A DNA stretch of 64,000 nt from Castor canadensis (GCF_047511655.1 NC_133387.1:142346853-142410852); one strand, 5' to 3'. Shown: positions 1-12,029, counted from the stretch's first letter. Notes: a model not told the origin generated them from the sequence alone. Numbers and translations are program-made.

Positions 1-658
1 ACTGTAGGTTTGCAGGGAAGCCAAGCAGAATGCAATGACTAAGTAGCTAAACAGCTAAGCAGAGAAGTTATTAACTCCAGTACCAAGTAGACAAACACTG
101 GAGTTCAGGGCTGAGATGGAAGAGAGGTCCAGTGAGTATGCCCAACCATTCTGTTGAGATCCCTGAAACATTTTATGCTAAGATTAAGGCCAAAATGACA
201 GCTGACTGGTCCTTACAAAGCCTGAAACACAGTGAAACATAGTAGTCCCTAATTGGACAAGATTATCTGCCCAGCTTCCAGAAGAAAATTAAGTCATTTC
301 CAGAAGAAGACATCACCCACAGCCTCTGTAATTTTTCATAGTGTGTGCTCCAGTCCATCCAAAATTAGCAGGTATGTCAGGAAAGGGGACTAAATGACCA
401 AAAGCCAAGGAAATAAAAGGACACTAGAAAAGGATACATGGACGACCCAGATCAAACACAGATTTCAAAATAACTATAATTAATATATTCAAAAATATGC
501 AAACTGTCTGATAATTTTACAAGAAAACTAGAATAACTTTTGAAAAGCAAACAGAATCTTTAAAACTGAAAAATATAATAACTAAAATTAAGAATTCATT
601 AGATGGATAAGACAATAGAAGAAAGAAATTGTGAAGTAAAAGGTCAGTAGAAAACAGC

Positions 659-998
659 CAGGCAAGTGCTCTACCACCAAGCTACACCTCTAGTTCCCTG
701 TATTGCACACATACAAAAAAAAATGAAAGGCAGGAGGGAAAATAGTCATTTCTGGAGATGGGTACCAGTGGGAGGGGGTTGGGCATTAGGAGAGGATCAA
801 TGAGAGTGAATATGGTGGATGTATTTTGTATTCTTATATGAAAATAGAAAATGAAACCTGTTGAGATTGTTCTAAGAAGAGGAAAGAAGAAGAGGGAGAA
901 CGATAGAGGAGGTAAAGTAAGCACATATATAAATATCACAATGTATCCCCCATACAACGATTATATGCTAATAAATTTTTTAAATTAAAAAACAAAAA
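659..998 (+). mobile_element. L1-type 3' end with attached antisense ID-like SINE fragment
   Basis: 659-705 is an antisense ID-like fragment (GGCAAGTGCTCTACCACC). 715-998 resembles a LINE 3'UTR ending CAATGTATCCCCCATACAAC, then AATAAA-like and A-rich tail. GAAAACAG occurs at both 650-657 and 999-1006 and could be the target-site duplication for the whole unit. Confidence 0.5.
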
Positions 999-1266
999 GA
1001 AAACAGTTACACTGAACTAAAATAGAAAAAATTAAGCAGTAAAAAAGAGGATCAGAGACACACGAAATAAAGTCAAAGTCTTGTATGTAACTGAGTTTCA
1101 TATGGAAAGGACAGAGAACACAGCATAATAAGCACTTAAAGCGATACTAGTGAAAAAGTTTCCACAACTGATGAAAGGGATTAAGTCATACAGTCAAGAA
1201 AGTCTCATGATCAAACTGTTGAAACCAAAAACAAAGAGAAAAAAAACCTTAAAAGCAGCTGACAGA

Positions 1267-1410
1267 AGGCCAGACATAGCAGAGCATGCCCATAATCCCA
1301 GCACTCAGGAAGCTAAGGCAGAATTGTGAGTTCAAGGCCATCCTGGACTACAAAGGAAGATTCTGTCTCAAAAAAAAAAAAAACAGAGAGAGAGAGAGAG
1401 AAAAAAAACC
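1267..1410 (+). mobile_element. B1-type SINE with purine tail
   Basis: Begins GGCCAGACATAGCAGAGC and ends in an A-run and (GA)n tail; CAGCTGA is present on both flanks. Confidence 0.85.
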
Positions 1411-1493
1411 ACAGCTGATAGCAGAGAGAATGAGGAGTTGGCTTAAGCAAGTCTCAATGAATTTCAAAGTACATACTCAGATGAAGAGTTATA

Positions 1494-1740
1494 GTCACTA
1501 TTAAGAGTGACAGTATGTGTAGCTGTCCTTATCTCAACCAGCAAAACCCTTGTTCCTTCCTATTATTGCTTATACTCTCTCTACAACAAAATTAGAAATA
1601 AGGGCAAAATAGTTTCTGCTGGGTATTGAGGGGGTGGGGGGAGAGGGAGGGGGCGGAGTGGGTGGTAAGGGAGGGGGTGGGGGCAGGGGGGAGAAATGAA
1701 CCAAGCCTTGTATGTACATATGAATAATAAAAGAAAAAAA
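1494..1740 (+). mobile_element. 5'-truncated L1, 3'UTR only, with G-rich polypurine tract
   Basis: The segment contains the same 3'UTR found inverted at 4649-4860 and 12044-12250 (AGGACAGCTAC... type homology in antisense; here CTGTCCTTATCTCAACCAGC). The L1-typical polypurine G-run tract spans about 1629-1695, followed by AATAAAAG and A-tail. Exact target-site duplication AAGAGTTATA lies at 1484-1493 and 1741-1750. Confidence 0.9.
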
Positions 1741-2256
1741 AAGAGTTATATATATTATTATTAGAAGAGAAGGAAGGCTAAAAATCAGTGTCTAAGCATC
1801 CTTCCCAAGAAGTAAAAAGAAAAATAGCAAATAAAACTCAGAGGAAATAGAAGAAAAAAGCAAAGGCAAACATGCAATCAATAAAGTAGAAAAGAAATGT
1901 AGTAAGAAAACAACCAACAGAGCCAAGAATTTTCCGAGACTAATGAAATTATAACTTCTTTATACAGACATGACCTATGTAATATCTTGAGCTGTATATG
2001 CTATTCCATAGCACTGAAGTTATCATTCATTCCTGCTTATTTCCTTAAAGTATGTTCTTCAAAGTATGACTGGCTCAATTGGCTCAAGGAGCATAAAAAC
2101 CTCTAAGGTTTTGTGCATTTATCTATTGCTAAACTGCCCAAGAGAAAAACTGAATCAATTCTACTCCTAGTACCAGTTGATGAGTGTTCACTTCCTTAAA
2201 TAAGGATAATTTTAAAATACTCATTACTTTAGTTGATACAAAAAAATAATACCTCA

Positions 2257-2394
2257 CTTGGTGTGGTGGCAAACAACTGTAGTCCCAGCAACTTGAGATG
2301 CTGAGTCAGAAGGGTCACCTGAGCCTAATAAGTCTGGCCTCACAAGTTTGAGACCAGCCTGGGCAATATAGCAAGAGTCCATCTCAACAACAAA
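2257..2394 (+). mobile_element. B1/Alu-type 7SL-derived SINE
   Basis: Contains TGTAGTCCCAGCAACTTGAG and GAGACCAGCCTGGGCAA; exact target-site duplication AATACCTCA at 2248-2256 and 2395-2403. Confidence 0.9.
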
Positions 2395-2403
2395 AATACC
2401 TCA

Positions 2404-3146
2404 TAATTTAAAATTTGCATTTCTTAGGGTACTAATGAAGGTGAACACTTTCTTACTGTGTCTGGATTATTTAAGTTTCTCTTTTGTGGACTACATATGT
2501 GTGGTTGTCTTTTTTTTTTTTAACTAGATGGTCATCTTTCTTACACATTTTATTACTTTTTTATATTTTCATATTGAGCTCTTGACCAAAGAACTGAGAA
2601 CATTTTCCCATTCTTCCAGACTGCTTATTAATACCATTTACAGATTTGGGATTATTATAGAGAAATTGCTATTATTTATATTCTTGCTATTTTTATCCTT
2701 CAAAGTTTATCATTTGTTTGATGTTTAAAAATACCAACCCTATACCAAGATTATTACATAAATATTCACCTATATTAACTCCCAGTGGAAGAGCATTAAT
2801 AAAGATCTGATGAATCTCTACAAATGTGTTGCTCACTCTAGTATAGTTTAGAAATCCACAAAGCTGTCCAAAGTGAGATACTGTTTCTGATTCTCAAAAA
2901 CACGGTAAATATTATAGGAGTCTAAGTTTTATGAGCCTGAACCAAGGCAAGTTCATGTTGTGATAGAAATGAAATTATTTTTACTGGCCCAAAATACCTC
3001 CTTTTCTCTTTGTTCTTTTTACTCCTAAAGCAGCTTTTCCTCCACCTCTAGGTCCCCTCTATGGTCCTAGCTACCATTCTCAATGAAGAAAGGACTGATA
3101 TCAGTCCTTAAAGATACACTATGCTCTTAAAATAGCATTAACCGAC
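2404..3146. other. Unclassified AT-rich intron sequence
   Basis: No gene or recognisable repeat seen. Confidence 0.5.
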
Positions 3147-3373
3147 TTCTTTTTTTCTTCTTCTTGGTGGTACTGGGGTTTGAACTGAGAGCCTCACACT
3201 TGCTAGACAGTCGCTCTGTCACTGAGCCACTCTGCCAGCCCTTTTTTTGTGTTGGATATTTTCAAGATAGGGTCTCGCAAACCATTTGCCCAGGCTGGCC
3301 TTGAACTGCAATCCTCCTGATCTCTGCCTCCTGCGTAGCTAAGATTACAGGTATGAGTCACTGGTACCCAGCT
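3147..3373 (-). mobile_element. Composite B1+ID SINE
   Basis: In antisense: ID unit (ACTGGGGTTTGAACTGAGAG ... CTGTCACTGAGCCACTCTG) then B1 unit (GCTGGCCTTGAACTGCAATC ... TAAGATTACAGGTATGAG). Confidence 0.9.
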
Positions 3374-3686
3374 ATAAAACTTTTAATGATATCTTAAAAC
3401 CTGCACGTTTTAAGGCATTTTTCCCAGGACTCTGGCACACTGCTTTTGTTTTAAATATTCTACAAAAACATTCATAAATTTTGTGCTACAATTCTACTTC
3501 TAGGTAGCTATCCTAAGAAAACACTCCAAAATGGAGGGAAATTATACTCTCTCAGAGTCTTCACAGAATATTTATAATGCTACTATGTTAAGAAAAATAC
3601 AACATTAGGGAAAATGTACAATTATACATACCCAAATACATGAGACAAGCATTTAATTTTTTTATTTTAAAACTATAACATAGTCA

Positions 3687-3904
3687 TGCCAGGCACTGAT
3701 GGCTCACTCACGCCTATCATCCTAGCTACTCAGGAGGCAGAGATCAGGAGGATCGAGGTTTGAAACCAGCCTGAGAGAACAGCTCATGCAATTCTATCTT
3801 GAAAAAAATAACACAAAAGAGGGTCGATGAAATGGCTCAACTGGTAGAACACCTACCTAGCAAGCATGGGCCTCTGAGTTCAAACTCCAGTGCCACAAAA
3901 AAGA
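3687..3904 (+). mobile_element. Composite B1+ID SINE
   Basis: B1 unit 3687-3810 followed directly by ID unit 3820-3904 with tRNA-like B box (GAGTTCAAACTCC) and A-tail. Confidence 0.92.
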
Positions 3905-3957
3905 ATATAGACAAGGATTATGATATCTTAAGTAAATAAAACATATTTACTATCTCA

Positions 3958-4045
3958 ACTTTTTTTGTGGTGCTGGGGATTGAACCCAGGGCCTTGTGCA
4001 TGTTAAGTATGTGCTCTACCACTGCAGCTACACCAAAGCCCCTCA
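3958..4045 (-). mobile_element. ID-like tRNA-derived SINE
   Basis: Antisense GGTGCTGGGGATTGAACCCA and GTGCTCTACCACTGCAGCTA. Confidence 0.9.
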
Positions 4046-4648
4046 TTTTTTTTTTTTTTACTGACAAACTGCTTTATTACCACAATTAACTTAAGTATGT
4101 ACAGATGTCAAACTAAGTATAATCTCAATAAAACCAAATGTACAAATTGAAGTATAAACAGCACTATGCAAACATTATCATTCAGATAAAAACTTACAAA
4201 TTTATAAAATGTGAAAAAAATCCACAAAGTCAACAACATTCAGATTAAACTCTGTTTAATATGGTGGATGGTATGGGTTTGCTAAAATGAAATCAAGTGC
4301 CATGTGGAGATGGTCCTGGAAGCTGAAGCAAGAAGTTCATGTGATTTGTCCATGGCTGCTGAATACGAAGCCTGTCACATGATGACTCAGTACATCCACC
4401 ACTGTCCTCTATTCCAAAATTCTGGGGGACATTGTAAGGTCATTTGCTTCAGTTGTGTGATAATCAGCACACAATTTGTGTTGAAAGCCATCCCATTTAT
4501 TTTTCATTAGTATTTAGCTGAGATATCAAAAGTAGTTGCATTTAGCCCCACATACTGCCAAAACCACAAACCTGCATGTGGAAATAGAAATTCTGTAGCT
4601 TGAGTTGGTCATTTCAGTTGATCTCTAAGATACTTATCTTGATTATTT

Positions 4649-5345
4649 TTGTTTTTTTTTCTTTTATTTGCATGTGCATACAATGTTTGGGTCATTTCTC
4701 CCCTCTTCCTCCCACCCCCTCCTTTACCTACCCACCCCCTCCCTCTCCCCCCCTACCCTCTTGCTACCAGGCAGAAACTATTCTGCCCTTATCTCTAATT
4801 TTGTTGAAGAGAGAATATAAGCAATAATAGGAAGGACCAAGGGTTTTTGCTGGTTGAGATAAGGATAGCTATACAGGGAGTTGACTCGCATTGATTTCCT
4901 GTGCATGTGTGTTACCTTCTAGGTTAATTCTTCTTGATCTAACCTTTTCTCTAGTTCCTGGTCCCCTTCTCCTATTGGCCTCTGTTGCTTTAAAGTATCT
5001 GCATTAGTTTCTCTGCATTGAGGGCAACAAATGCTATCTTGTTTTCTTTTTTTTGGGTGTCTTACCTATCCTCATACCTCCCTTGTGTGCTCTCGCTTTA
5101 TCATGTGATCAAAGTCCAATCCCCTTGTTGTGTCTACCCTTGATCTAATGTCCGCATATGAGGGAGAACATATGAGTTTTGGTCTTCTGGGCCTGGCTAA
5201 CCTCGCTCAGAATGACGTTCTCCAGTTCCATGCATTTCCTTGCGAGTGGTAAGATTTCATTCTTTTTTATGGCTGCATAAAATTCCATTGTGTATAAATA
5301 CCACATTTTCTTAATCCATTTGTCAGTAGTGGGGCATCTTGGAAA
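4649..5345 (-). mobile_element. 5'-truncated L1: 3'UTR plus ORF2 C-terminal remnant
   Basis: From poly-T (A-tail) through a C-rich polypyrimidine tract at 4696-4758 (G-rich in L1 sense) into ORF2. The minus-strand frame over 5145-5345 contains PRCPTTDKWIKKMWYLYTME, the conserved LINE-1 ORF2 C-terminal region. Same subfamily as 12044-13319. The ORF is truncated and not functional. Confidence 0.92.
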
Positions 5346-6102
5346 GCCCCTCATCTTAACCATTTCTAAGTCGGCAGCTCAGTGGGGTACTGAGTACATT
5401 CATGTAGTTGTATAACCAGCACCACTATCCATCTACAGGATTCTTTCATCTTCAACCCAGAAACTTACACCCATTAAACGATGCCTCCTGTTTCCCCTCC
5501 CTCCACACCCTGGCAACCACTATTCTACTGCCTGCATCTTGGATATGACTACTCCAGGGACCTCATATCGTGCAGTCATAGAGTAGTTGTCTTCTAAGTG
5601 AATTTTAACACTTAGAATAACGTCCTCATGGTTCATCTATGTCGATGCATGTATCAGAATTTCCTTCCTGTTTAACACTGAATGATATATTACATTATAT
5701 GGATATATATACCACATTTTGTTTATTCATTAATCCATACATAGACACAGGTTGCTTCCATCCTTTGGCTGTTGTGAATAAATGTTGAGATGAACATGGA
5801 TGTACAAATACCTCTTTAAGACCCTGCTTTCAATTCCTTTGGGTATATGCCCAGGAGTGGGATTGCTGAATAATAGATAATTTGATGTTTCATTTTTTGA
5901 GGTACTGTCAGTCATAGTGTTGTTCTGTAGTGACCACACCATTGTACATTCCACCAACACAGCTCAAGAGTTCCAATTTCTCCACATTGCCTCCAACGCC
6001 TGCTTGTTATTTTCTATTTTTTCAACAGCAAGCATCCTCGTGTTTGAAGTGGTATTTCATTGTGCAGTTTTTGTTTAGTGGTGGGATTTTTTGTTATTAT
6101 TC

Positions 6103-6104
<2 letters not shown>

Positions 6105-6152
<48 letters not shown>
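6105..6152. repeat. (TG)24 microsatellite
   Basis: Twenty-four uninterrupted TG units, adjoining an antisense ID-like SINE fragment. Confidence 0.98.
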
Positions 6153-6153
<1 letters not shown>

Positions 6154-6205
6154 TGCTGGGCATTGAATCCTGGGCCTGGGGCTTACTACCACTTGAGTCA
6201 TACTT
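6153..6205 (-). mobile_element. ID-like SINE fragment
   Basis: GGTGCTGGGCATTGAATCCT and CTACCACTTGAGTCAT are the antisense ID body. Confidence 0.7.
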
Positions 6206-6470
6206 ACAGTCTTCACTGTGGTTTGATTTGCATCTCCTTAATGTTAATGATGCTGAACCTCTTTTGATGTGTTTATTGGCCACATGTCTATCTTTTTTTT
6301 TGGAGAAATGTCTACTCAAATCCTTTGTTTGGTTTTTAATAGGGTTGTTTTGTTTCCTGTAGTTGAACTGCATAAATTCTTTACAGATTTTCTATTTTTA
6401 GCTTCTCTTAGTTCCCTTCAAATCATGGTATATAGGCACCTGTCCCTTTTTCTCACCTGTTAGGGAAAAA

Positions 6471-6747
6471 TGTTCTTAGTTCATGCTTAATGAAATAGCA
6501 AAAATGGATCAGAAGTAAGTAATTTTTGGCTCTGAGAGTACCAATCAATGCTTTAAATATATCACAAAATATTTTTTCAATTATGTATTATATATTCACA
6601 GAGAGCTTTTTAACCAAAAATTGTCTCTTTGAAGCATCTTATTTACACTACCTTTAAAAAGAAAGAAAATATTTGTTTTCTCCTGGTTAATAAAGAAATG
6701 TGTGCTGATTATGAAATCCAAATGTTATAAAAATGGGTAAATTAGAA
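6471..6747. other. Unclassified intron sequence
   Basis: AT-rich; nothing recognised. Confidence 0.4.
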
Positions 6748-6748
6748 A

Positions 6749-7017
6749 GGGAGGCTGGGCATGTGTCTGTCATCCCAGCTACATGGGGAAGCACAAACAG
6801 GAGGATCACGGTTCAGGCCCACTGCAGCATAAATACCTCAAAAATAACCAACACCAAAAGGGCTCAAGTGGAGTGGCTCAGGTGGTAGAACACCTGCCTA
6901 GGAAGAGTGAGGCCCTAAGTTCTACCTCTAGGACTGCAAAAAAAATTTTTCTTAAGAAAATTAAGATCAGCCTGGACAGCTACATAGGGAGACCCTGCCT
7001 CAAAAAAAATTTTTTTA
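6749..7017 (+). mobile_element. Composite B1+ID SINE plus trailing B1 fragment
   Basis: B1-type start (GGCTGGGCATGTGTCTGTCA), ID body (GGTGGTAGAACACCTGCCTA... with one insertion), A-run, then a second B1 3' half (GATCAGCCTGGACAGCTACA). Confidence 0.85.
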
Positions 7018-7123
7018 ATAATAAAGCATAAGTCATGCTTAATACCATCTCCTAGGAAAAATTCTTCTAAAACAATCTCAGCAGTTTAGCATCAAGTTGT
7101 TCCATAACAGGCATATTCACTCA

Positions 7124-7200
7124 CACACATACACACACACACACATCATTCATACATATATGTACACATAACATGCATGTGCGTGCACATACACAGGATA
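7124..7200. repeat. (CA)n-rich and alternating purine-pyrimidine stretch
   Basis: CACACACATACACACACACA followed by TATATGTACACA and GCATGTGCGTGCACATAC. Confidence 0.85.
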
Positions 7201-7309
7201 AATCATATCCTGGACATCTCTCCATATTAATATGAGATTATCTTTTTTAGTAGCAGTCAAGACAGTATGTAAATATGTAAACTAAAATTAAGTCTTAAAA
7301 AATCAATAA

Positions 7310-7505
7310 AAGTTTGGTGTCGGTGACTCACACCTGTAATCCTAGCTACTCAGGAGGCAGAGATCAGGAGGATCATAGTTTGAAGCCAGCCTGGGCAAAT
7401 AGTTTGTGAGAGCCTATCTCAAAATAACCCATTGCAAAAAGGGGCTGGTGGAGTGGCTCAAGGTATAGGACCTGAGTTCAAGCCCCAGTACTATAAAAAC
7501 AAAAC
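7310..7505 (+). mobile_element. Composite B1+ID SINE (ID part shortened)
   Basis: CACACCTGTAATCCTAGCTA ... GCCAGCCTGGGCAAATAGTT, then an ID unit lacking its middle (GGCTCAAGGTATAGGACCTG). Confidence 0.9.
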
Positions 7506-7598
7506 AAAACAAAAAACACACAAAAAAATGACAAAATGGATTTTAGTAACCTCAAAAACACTCTAAGGTCTAAAACTGAACAGAGTGAAGAGGAAATG

Positions 7599-7691
7599 GA
7601 GGGTTAGAAGTGTGGCTCAAGTGGTGGAGCACCTGCCTAGCATGCATGAGGCTCTGAGTTCAAACCCCAGTACCACAAAAAAAAAAAAAAA
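7599..7691 (+). mobile_element. ID-like tRNA-derived SINE
   Basis: Near-consensus body: GTGTGGCTCAAGTGGTGGAG, CCTGCCTAGCATGCATGAGG, B box GAGTTCAAACC, A-tail. Confidence 0.93.
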
Positions 7692-8923
7692 GAGAGAGGA
7701 AATGGCAAATGGAGCTTGTTAGTTACAGAGGTGTATCGTTTGTACATGAGACAGTTACAGCTCTCCCACATCAACCTAGAGTACAACCGAACTCTTTCTC
7801 ACTGAGCCAGAAATAACATGTCCCCTGACCATGCTGCATCTACAGAAATAATGATCAGTAAGTGTAGCCATTTCAGAAACTTTATGAGAAAACCTACCTA
7901 ATGAGCAAAAAGGAAGACATCCATGGATTGGGGTTTCCATGTGTCTACCTCCACATCAAGTACAATTCTTTCACTGGGCCATTGGTAAACAATATTTTGA
8001 TAGATTTCTCTCAGTTACACAAAGAATTACTCTTATTTTATGATCAACTTTAAAAAGATGTAAAAGAGATACTGCCTGTCAACCTCAGCAAATGATAAAA
8101 TTAAAACAAGAGCAATTTCCATGTGGCAAATAGTACTGTCATATTCATCTGACATGGTCAAATTTCCCACTCAGTCCCACAAGGTCCCTCTGTATTTTCT
8201 CACCTCTATTTCCCTTCTTGCCCACCTCTACTTTAAATCTGCACATCAAATGGACAAATTTACCAAACTTCTTAACATTATTAGAAAATCCAAAATTTAA
8301 CAGAACTGTATTGAACATAGAGTTGACATGGTTTTACAATAAACTTCCTGTATTAGGAGACTAAATGGAAATGAACTCAAAGTTTTTAATGCTTACAAGG
8401 TATTTTTCTAGCCCTTCAAGGCTGTTGCTCTTCCTCCTTTGTCTTTTTAATATCTTGTTCTCTTGTGAAATCTAAGAACATGCAGCCTCTATAAAGTCAG
8501 CATATCCTAGGAACACCCATGGCTGGAAGACTGGTAGGGCCTCACACACTCAGCCTCTAATTGAAGTCTTCCACCCATTCTTACTCACACCCAGCTCTTC
8601 CCATATTATTGAAACTCCAATGCTTGCCTCTACCATATTCAGGTTTCTAGGTCTGAGGAAAGCAAGAGTTTAAGAAGCATGTGCAATAGGAAAGGACTCC
8701 AGATATAGCCAGTGTACCTAGAAATTTTGACTAGCACTGGGTTATTTGATATGAATGCCAGTGCTATGGTTATGTCCAGAACATAACCATAATTCATCTT
8801 TCACCTCCTCAATTCTGCCATATTCCCATGTCACCTGTGTTTGTTTTATGTATAAGTAACACTGTATAAACTGAACAAGTCCTCCAATTTTCTATTAGCT
8901 TTATTCACACTAAAGCTGCTGCA
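7692..8923. other. Unclassified intron sequence
   Basis: 1.2 kb without a recognisable repeat, gene or conserved motif. Confidence 0.5.
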
Positions 8924-9008
8924 TATTTTTGTATTTGTTACTAGGACTTGAGCCCAGAGCCTTGTACCTACTAGGCAAGCACCCTACCACTGAGCTATAT
9001 CTCAGTCC
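8924..9008 (-). mobile_element. ID-like SINE
   Basis: Antisense body TACTAGGCAAGCACCCTACC and ACTGAGCTATATCTCAG. Confidence 0.88.
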
Positions 9009-10209
9009 AAAGCTGCTACAACTTGTTTAAATTGGGAATGCTTTTAGCTTTAAAGAACAGAAAAGTCTAAGTACCTTATACTATCAGGAATTTATTTTTA
9101 TACTTAACAAGAAAGCTAGAGAAGGTCAGCTCAGGGTTATTCTGGCAGCTTAGTAATGTCATGCAGTGCCTGGACTTTTCTGTTCTACTGCCTTTGCTGC
9201 TAGCCTTCTATTCTCAGGCTTGTCACCTTATGATTGCAACTTAGCCACAACTCCAAACACTGTATTCCATACTTAAGAATGGAAGAAGGAACAGTATATG
9301 CATCCAAACTGTTCTCTTGCTTCTACTCCTTTTATCAGAGAAGCATTTTTTCCATTGTGGAGAAGCCCTCCAAAAGATTTCTGGCCATATTGCATTGTCC
9401 AGAACTGAATCACATAGGTAGCCCTAACTGCAACAGAATTTAGGAAAAGACCTATTTGTCTTTCCAACCTCTATAGTGGCAAAAGAAAAAGGACTAGAAC
9501 TGGCTTTGGGGATTCAACCAATGGTTTATGACACATTCATATCATACATAGAATGCTAGCTATGCTAGCTGGTTATTACACCTGGGGCAGGAGCCTTAAG
9601 CGCCCTGGTGTATAATACGGTTCCCCTTTCTGGTAGGAAAAAAAGTGTTAATGAAGGAGTCAGATTTTTTTTTTAAAGACTGGAATGAAAGCTACAGCAA
9701 TGTTAGATGGCACTGACAATGTTGAATTATAGATAGATGATAACTGAAAGAGTGTCTCTAGCAAGACACCGTGTACAATGAAGGGAAAATTGTATGGGTG
9801 CTCATAACTTATGTCCTAAAACCCTCAGAAGTTTTAAAAGTATGATAAGTGGAGACCTACCTAGGGCTACACATTATTTTTAAGGAAACAGATTTTTATA
9901 AATCATTTCAAATAGGCAAGGCAATAAAACTTCCTAAGAGTTAACATTAGCTGATTCCGTCATGATGTGGCAAGCACTGGGCTTAACACACACAACACAC
10001 AAGCAAGCACGCAAGCACACACGCACACGATCTCTCAGCTTCCAGCAAGATCAGTACACGCACTAGTTTGCGTATGGCCACATAGAAGTTTGCTGTAATC
10101 CTAGAGATCACACTCAACACCACATCACATTACTGTTGGTTATTTTATTCATTCTCCTGCACATTTACTACTCATTCTATGCATTTGTTATTTAATCACT
10201 TAGATCCAT
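9009..10209. other. Unclassified intron sequence with a CA-rich patch
   Basis: No gene or SINE seen; an imperfect CA/CG-rich stretch (CACACAACACACAAGCAAGC) lies at 9987-10028. Confidence 0.5.
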
Positions 10210-10330
10210 AGCTTTTTTTTGAGACAGGGTCTTGTTAGCTATGTAGCCTAGGCTGGCCTCAAACTCACAACCCTCCTGCCTTAGCCTCCCAGGTGCTAAG
10301 ATTTCAGATATGCACCATCCATGCCCAGCA
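10210..10330 (-). mobile_element. B1-type SINE
   Basis: Antisense GAGACAGGGTCTTGTTAGCT ... GCCTAGGCTGGCCTCAAACT. Confidence 0.92.
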
Positions 10331-10764
10331 AAATCTAACTGATTTATAAACAGTCTTTCTCTACTTTCTTTTCACAGTACATCAGGTTTGCACAAATGCT
10401 AAAGTGGCGAAGCTATTGCAATTACATCTTTCAAAAACCTAGCATCAGATTTAGATCAAGACTGCTTACTCACTAAAATCCAAATAGACTTTGAGGATGT
10501 TCTTAAAAAACTTAGATGAAAATTAGAACTACTCAAAAAAAAAAAACCCTATCACAACACAAAAAAGGTACAAACAAATAGATTATATTAGTCTTACCTG
10601 TCCTAATCCCTCCTCTGTTGCCTCTATTCTAGTTTGTCACCTCTGCAGCACACTGGTCAGTATTATTTGCAGGCATGCCATGGTTCCCTGAGCTGTTACC
10701 TATTCCATCCCAAGGACATTAGCCCTGATTATCTACCACAAGGCTGGGAACTCACATTTGGACA

Positions 10765-11150
10765 GTGCTACAGTTTGGAAGTGACATATCCCCCAAAGGC
10801 CCATCGTTAAAGGCTTAGTTCTCAGCCTTTAAATACTGGAAGATGGTGAAACCTTTAAGAGGTGGGGCCTAGGAAAGGCCTTAGGTCACTCGGGTGTGCC
10901 CTTGAGGGAGGCAATAGGAATCCATTCCCTTCCTAAATCTCTCTTGCTTCTTAGCTGCCATGAAGTGAGCAACTCCTCTACCATAATGTTCCCACCATGA
11001 TCTGTTGCCATGCCATCAGCCAAAAAGCAACAGGGCCAACAGAATATGGACCAAAACCTCTAAACTATGAGCCAAAATTAACCTCTCCTCTTTTTAAGTT
11101 GATTGTCTCAGGTATTTTGTTACAGTAACAGAGAGCTGACTAATACAGAT
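10765..11150 (+). mobile_element. MaLR-type solo LTR
   Basis: Begins CTACAGTTTGGAAGTGACAT, contains TTTAAGAGGTGGGGCCTAGG and ends near AACAGAGAGCTGACTAATAC, the layout of MLT1/MST-type MaLR LTRs. No internal coding region is attached. Confidence 0.75.
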
Positions 11151-12029
11151 AATTATACTCCAATCTCCTCAAAATCCCCTTTCTGCAAATAAAAGAATGT
11201 TTTTAATGTCTCCTATTTTTTACTTTCCTTTTCTTTATTTATTGCTATGATCCCAGAAATTTAGTTCCTGAACACAATATTCTGAGCATATTTTAACACC
11301 ATAATGAAACTTACACCTTCTTCTCTACCAGAAAACTGCAAAGCATATGCTATACATTAATTTCATCTTATTGTCTTCTTACCTATTATTACAATTACAA
11401 GTAGATTAAGCTCTTCCCTAGTTTTCTCAAAGACTAGGTCTTCATATTGGGTTAGAAAACCAAGATGATCACATATAGGAAAGGATCTTCCTTCTTGTCT
11501 CTTCCCATGATTTTTCCTAACTAGCTATCTCTTTCCAATGATGCATCTTTCTTTAACTACACTGAAGAAGAAAAAACAAACTCCATCTCAGGAAGGTCAG
11601 CTGACAAGACAGCCCAATTGGCTGAAGAAAGCAGCATGGGAAGTGCACAGCCCTCTCTCTGTCAAGTGACCTGTACGCCACCCCACCTGACATTCACCAC
11701 CTTGCCTGTCTGCACAAAGGTTTACTTGCTAGGTTACCTGTACTTAAAACTAAAAGATGACAACTGTAAATAAAACAGTAAAATACATAATTTTCACACT
11801 CTGACAAGCCAAAGTTCACGCACTGCTCTTTTGATAAGTGTCACCAACAGCAAGCAGAGAGAGCCCCAAGAGGAAAGGAGAAAATCACCACAACCTGAGT
11901 GATTCCTGCTGAGCTCCAAACCATCAGATGAGAACCATAACAGTGACTGATAGCTTAAAATGGTCTGAAATGAACAATCCACACCATTCTTCCTCTAGTC
12001 TCTTTGAAAGAGAAAAGAACAGAAAAAAG
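11151..12029. other. Unclassified intron sequence
   Basis: Nothing recognised over about 880 bases. Confidence 0.5.

Larger units (their letters stand above)
130..1960 (+). mobile_element. Ancient L1 (HAL1/L1M-like), 5'/ORF1 region, broken by later insertions
   Basis: Segments at about 130-650, 1007-1266, 1415-1483 and 1751-1960 read like the plus-strand 5'/ORF1 portion of old mammalian L1s (AAACTGAAAAATATAATAAC near 563, CTCATGATCAAACTGTTGAA near 1203). They are separated by younger insertions at 659-998, 1267-1410 and 1494-1740. No reading frame survives. Confidence 0.55.
5373..6470 (-). mobile_element. Ancient L1M-type 3' region
   Basis: Plus-strand text such as CTTTGGGTATATGCCCAGGA and TACCACATTTTGTTTATTCA is the antisense of diverged L1 ORF2/3'UTR. 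It is abutted by the younger L1 at 4649-5345 and interrupted by a (TG)n/ID fragment at 6105-6205. Confidence 0.75.

Noticed and set aside
6014-6373. His/Thr-repeat open frame (119 residues)
   Set aside because: It is a translation of the TG microsatellite.
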